Source: Bradyrhizobium liaoningense (GTDB taxonomy: Bacteria > Pseudomonadota > Alphaproteobacteria > Rhizobiales > Xanthobacteraceae). Taken from it: a DNA stretch of 64,000 nucleotides. The stretch's first letter is position 1. Every line of letters starts with the position of its first letter. Below are positions 61,114 to 64,000 of this stretch, in pieces. The stretch is from contig NZ_JAFCJS010000015.1 in assembly GCF_018130825.1 (NCBI RefSeq), positions 1-64,000 of the forward strand, given 5' to 3'. The notes beneath the pieces are model-generated. The model made no database searches, was not told where the DNA came from, and saw nothing but the letters and a program-made list of their open reading frames with translations. The position numbers and the translations under genes were made by a program.

Positions 61114-64000
61114 TTAGCCAGCGTGGTACTTGATCGACGTACCGCCTGCGCCATCGGTCCCGAGTTCGAAGTCGCTCGAGGTGTACTGACCGAGGATGCT
61201 GATGTTTGCGGTCTGGACGCCATCGGTGACATTGAGTGTTCCGCCTGTCCCGGACTCATCGGCCGTATAGGAGGCCGAGACACCGGCGCCGAACAGAATG
61301 TCGCGCAAATCGAACTGGTCACCTGCGTTGAAGCCCGACACGAGCCCACTGAAGCTGATCGAATGATCTAGCTGCAGAATGCCGTCACCGACCGCATCGA
61401 ACTTGACGTCCGTAGAAGCTGCAGCACCAAGCTCGAGCTTGGCCGAACCGCTAATCAGCGCGGAACCGCCAGTGACGTCCGCGTTAGCAATGATATTGCC
61501 ACCATTGGCCCAGAGCAGGCCGGTATTGGTGACCGCACTGTTGATCACCAGTCCGCCGGTCCCGGTTGCTTCGAGTGTTCCGGTATTGGCGATGAAGTTG
61601 GAGCCCGTGTCGATTTCCAACGCATTGGTGACGGTTGCGATGATAGTCCCTTGGTTGATCAGGGTCATCAACCCGTTGCCAAGGTGACCTGCACCGCTGA
61701 TCGTGTTATCGACGTTGGTCAGCGTGACGTCGGAGACTGTCCCCTCGATCACGTTGCCGCTGCTGTCGGACAGCAGCACCGTTCCGCCACCCTGCAGGGT
61801 AATGCCATGCTGGATGAGCTGGAGATCGGTCTTATCACCTGTCGAGTTGAGCTCGATCGTCCCTGTGTTGTTGATGTCGCCGGACAGCGGCAGCAATGCG
61901 CCGTCTCCGACAGTCATCGTGCCGGGATTGTTCGTGGTCGGTGTCTGATCGAACACGAAGTCATTTGCGGTCAGATCAGCCGAATGCACGCCATTCAACG
62001 TGATCGTCTGGCCATTGCCAAGCGTGATGACGGCGTTCCCGTTCGCATCGTCGGTCGTGTTCGACTGGACATCCGCGAAGCTTGTCATCGACGCGTAGCC
62101 GATGAGGTCGATCTGATCCGTCGCGATGTCGAAGCTGTAAACGGTGTCGTGGCCGATCGGCTGCGAGAACACGAGCAGATCGTGGCCGCTGGACGCGGTC
62201 AGGTTGTCGTCGCCGGATATGGCGAAGATCGGTGAGCCTGATGCGTAAGCTTCGACGTTGTCGAAGACAAACTTCACCCCTGGATTGCCATCCGCGCCTG
62301 TCCAGGTCTCGGTAATGTTCAATACAAGGGCGCCCGTGAAGGTCGACGACGAAGTAATCTCCAGTGACTGCACATCCCCGGTCTGCACCGTCCACGTGCC
62401 ATCACCGTTGTTTGTTCCACCATTCAAGCTCCACCCGGCAGGGAGGCCGGAGATATTGACCGTAATAAGCGTATTTGGATCCCCCGAAGGATTGGTCAAG
62501 GCGAGGTTGATTGATTCACCTGCAATGCCCGCGGGTTTTACGTGGGTATTTGTAATGAGCGTCGTTAGACTCGTGCCGCCGCTCGTCAAAGTCACGTTAG
62601 AGAGATCGACCAGGATGTCGTTTGCGCTGTTTGGCGTGGCGCCGACTTGTTCATACACATAGGTGTGTGCCACACCATTGATGGTTGCGGTGAATGCCAG
62701 GGTTTTGCCGGCGCCACCAAGATTGTTCGCTTCTAGGTATTGCACCGCGGCCGCAACACGCGAGGTATCGGTTCCGTCCAAGCTAACCGCTGAAGTAAAC
62801 GTCTGCGATGAAGTATCGAACGTAACGATGCCGTTCGTTATCGAATGCGACTTCACCGTGGCTCCAGCGATGGTCAGCGTCGAATCAGTGGAGCCGGTGC
62901 TGCTGAAAGTGCTTGCGGTGGGAGTGCCCTGTAGATCCAGGAAATCGGCAGCTCCGTCGAAGTCGGTAATCACGTCAAATCCGGTGATCGTTCCCGAATT
63001 GCCACTGCCGCCGATGGTTGCGAGTGACTGAGATGTATTGACAATAAAGGTATCGGCGCCCGAGCCACCCGTCATGGTATCGGCACCGAGCCCGCCCGAA
63101 ATCGTGTCGGCGACGGAGCCACCAATCAAGATATTTGCACCCGAGGAACCAGTGAGTGTCATTGCGCCAGATGACAGGCTAGCGTCTACGTTCTCCATAC
63201 CGTCGACGGTGGTAAAGCTGTCGTTGGTTTGGTTCGACGCATTGGAAAGATCGATAGTGGCCGCTGTCGACTGAATTATCTTCAATGTGTCGCTGTCCGT
63301 ACCAGCTGGCGCAGCACCATTATCGCCATGAATACTTACCTGTCCGGATCCGGCGTTTGCACCCTTGACATAAACAATGATGTCGTTGCCGCTGTCGCCG
63401 GCGTACGTACCACCGCCTGCTTTTCCTACTATGATATCGTTGCCAGCACCTGCGTGGAAGTTGTCCTTGTTGTCGGTGCCTACCAGGATCTCATCAGCGG
63501 CGGTTCCAGTGATGTTGTTTCCGGAGCTCCCGACATTGTTGATTGTTACCGTAACGGCCGCGCCCGAACTCGTCCCATCCGTCGCCTTGTATTGGAATGA
63601 GCCTGCAGCATTGCTGTCATCGCTGAACGTCACGAACCCTGCGCTGCCTGTTCCCGCTGTGTGAGTCACCGTCCCGCTCGACGGGCTGCCGACACTCTCT
63701 GGTGTGGACAGGACATCGAGCGTGGTGTTGTCCGGATCTGTGTCGTTTGCGACAAGGGCCCATTCCGGAATGTCAAACGATTTGTTATTGCCGGCGCTCG
63801 TCAGAACAGTATCGGCGACGGCTGTCGGCGCATCGTTGGTGCCGTTTATCGTTACCGTTATCGTTTGCGTGTCAGACGCAGCATTATTGTCTGTGCTTTG
63901 CACGGTGTAGGTCAACACTAAGGACTGGCCAGAGTTCAGGTAGTTGAACGCCTGCGTTCCGGAATTGAATGTCCAGGTGAGATTGTGCGTATCAGCGGGA
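61114..64000 (-). CDS. Giant cadherin/VCBS-like and RTX type I secreted protein, C-terminal part (N-terminus off the right edge)
   Basis: The minus frame is open from the window edge to a TAA at 61114 (961 residues seen). No start is visible; internal ATGs should not be taken as the true start. From the edge: tandem VCBS/cadherin-like domains (TVTINGTNDAPTAVADTV), an RTX block (NNITGTAADEILVGTDNKDN, GAGNDIIVG, LGADTMTGGSGADTF), a carbohydrate-binding-like beta domain with a WSLNGGTNNGDGTW turn, a repetitive beta-solenoid segment (NNTGTIELNSTG, ANTGTLEATGTGG) and a terminal segment (FNAGDQFDLRDILFGAG, ILGQYTSSDFELG). I associate this terminal segment with Bradyrhizobium T1SS proteins. Presumed surface adhesin exported by PrsDE. 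Confidence 0.88.
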   Translation of the reverse strand, partial: PADTHNLTWTFNSGTQAFNYLNSGQSLVLTYTVQSTDNNAASDTQTITVTINGTNDAPTAVADTVLTSAGNNKSFDIPEWALVANDTDPDNTTLDVLSTPESVGSPSSGTVTHTAGTGSAGFVTFSDDSNAAGSFQYKATDGTSSGAAVTVTINNVGSSGNNITGTAADEILVGTDNKDNFHAGAGNDIIVGKAGGGTYAGDSGNDIIVYVKGANAGSGQVSIHGDNGAAPAGTDSDTLKIIQSTAATIDLSNASNQTNDSFTTVDGMENVDASLSSGAMTLTGSSGANILIGGSVADTISGGLGADTMTGGSGADTFIVNTSQSLATIGGSGNSGTITGFDVITDFDGAADFLDLQGTPTASTFSSTGSTDSTLTIAGATVKSHSITNGIVTFDTSSQTFTSAVSLDGTDTSRVAAAVQYLEANNLGGAGKTLAFTATINGVAHTYVYEQVGATPNSANDILVDLSNVTLTSGGTSLTTLITNTHVKPAGIAGESINLALTNPSGDPNTLITVNISGLPAGWSLNGGTNNGDGTWTVQTGDVQSLEITSSSTFTGALVLNITETWTGADGNPGVKFVFDNVEAYASGSPIFAISGDDNLTASSGHDLLVFSQPIGHDTVYSFDIATDQIDLIGYASMTSFADVQSNTTDDANGNAVITLGNGQTITLNGVHSADLTANDFVFDQTPTTNNPGTMTVGDGALLPLSGDINNTGTIELNSTGDKTDLQLIQHGITLQGGGTVLLSDSSGNVIEGTVSDVTLTNVDNTISGAGHLGNGLMTLINQGTIIATVTNALEIDTGSNFIANTGTLEATGTGGLVINSAVTNTGLLWANGGNIIANADVTGGSALISGSAKLELGAAASTDVKFDAVGDGILQLDHSISFSGLVSGFNAGDQFDLRDILFGAGVSASYTADESGTGGTLNVTDGVQTANISILGQYTSSDFELGTDGAGGTSIKYHAG

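Noticed and set aside
61114..63918. Complete 934-residue protein starting at an internal Met
   Set aside because: The same frame stays open from 63918 to the window edge with continuing cadherin-like sequence, so the gene is partial and this Met is internal.
1..64000. tRNA or rRNA genes
   Set aside because: No T-loop or conserved rRNA segments were noticed; reading by eye cannot fully exclude a tRNA.

Overview
The window looks like chromosomal DNA of a Bradyrhizobium-type alphaproteobacterium (Rhizobiales, Nitrobacteraceae). The evidence is the high GC content, many GTG/TTG starts, a complete alphaproteobacterial Flp/Tad pilus locus, several giant type I secreted proteins of a kind I associate with Bradyrhizobium, and an intergenic palindromic element (5941-6045) that I remember from Bradyrhizobium genomes. 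This assignment is by pattern recognition; no database was searched. Many of the longest open frames are antisense shadows of repetitive minus-strand genes.

Layout. 1-3176 (minus): N-terminal 1058 residues of a giant repeat adhesin that runs off the left edge, with an apparent LapG-type PAAG cleavage site. 3416-12174: small exported proteins (Ig-like, DUF3617-like, MliC-like), membrane proteins, a winged-helix/transmembrane protein and two degenerate PilZ proteins. 12323-31115: a Tad pilus locus, all on the minus strand: flp, flp, cpaA, cpaB, cpaE, cpaF, tadB, tadC, tadE, tadG, tadF, a 413-bp gap, then cpaC, a small lipoprotein and tadD. Several of these genes overlap by ATGA. The locus is bracketed on each side by a divergent pair of polytopic membrane proteins, one of each pair belonging to GT87/DUF2029. 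31523-32576: a chain of small minus-strand ORFs behind a perfect CtrA-type box, then an XRE regulator (33011-33376).

33880-64000 is a secretion region. It has a type I secretion ABC transporter and membrane-fusion protein (prsD/prsE-like), a secreted subtilase with a P-domain and degenerate RTX tail, a 1244-residue DUF11-like protein, five small cytoplasmic hypotheticals, a 4346-residue FecR/beta-propeller/Ig-like/beta-solenoid/RTX protein, and the C-terminal part of another RTX protein that continues beyond the right edge.

How it fits together (inference): this is a surface-attachment region. The Tad pilus would give first contact, the T1SS would export giant adhesins and a protease, and the GT-C-like membrane proteins might modify surface polymers or pilins. 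Exact TTAA-N7-TTAA boxes (the CtrA consensus) lie upstream of two of the giant adhesin genes and of the small-ORF chain, with a one-mismatch copy at the pilin promoter. That suggests cell-cycle or polar-development control of attachment. No tRNA, rRNA, CRISPR array, transposase or phage gene was recognised.
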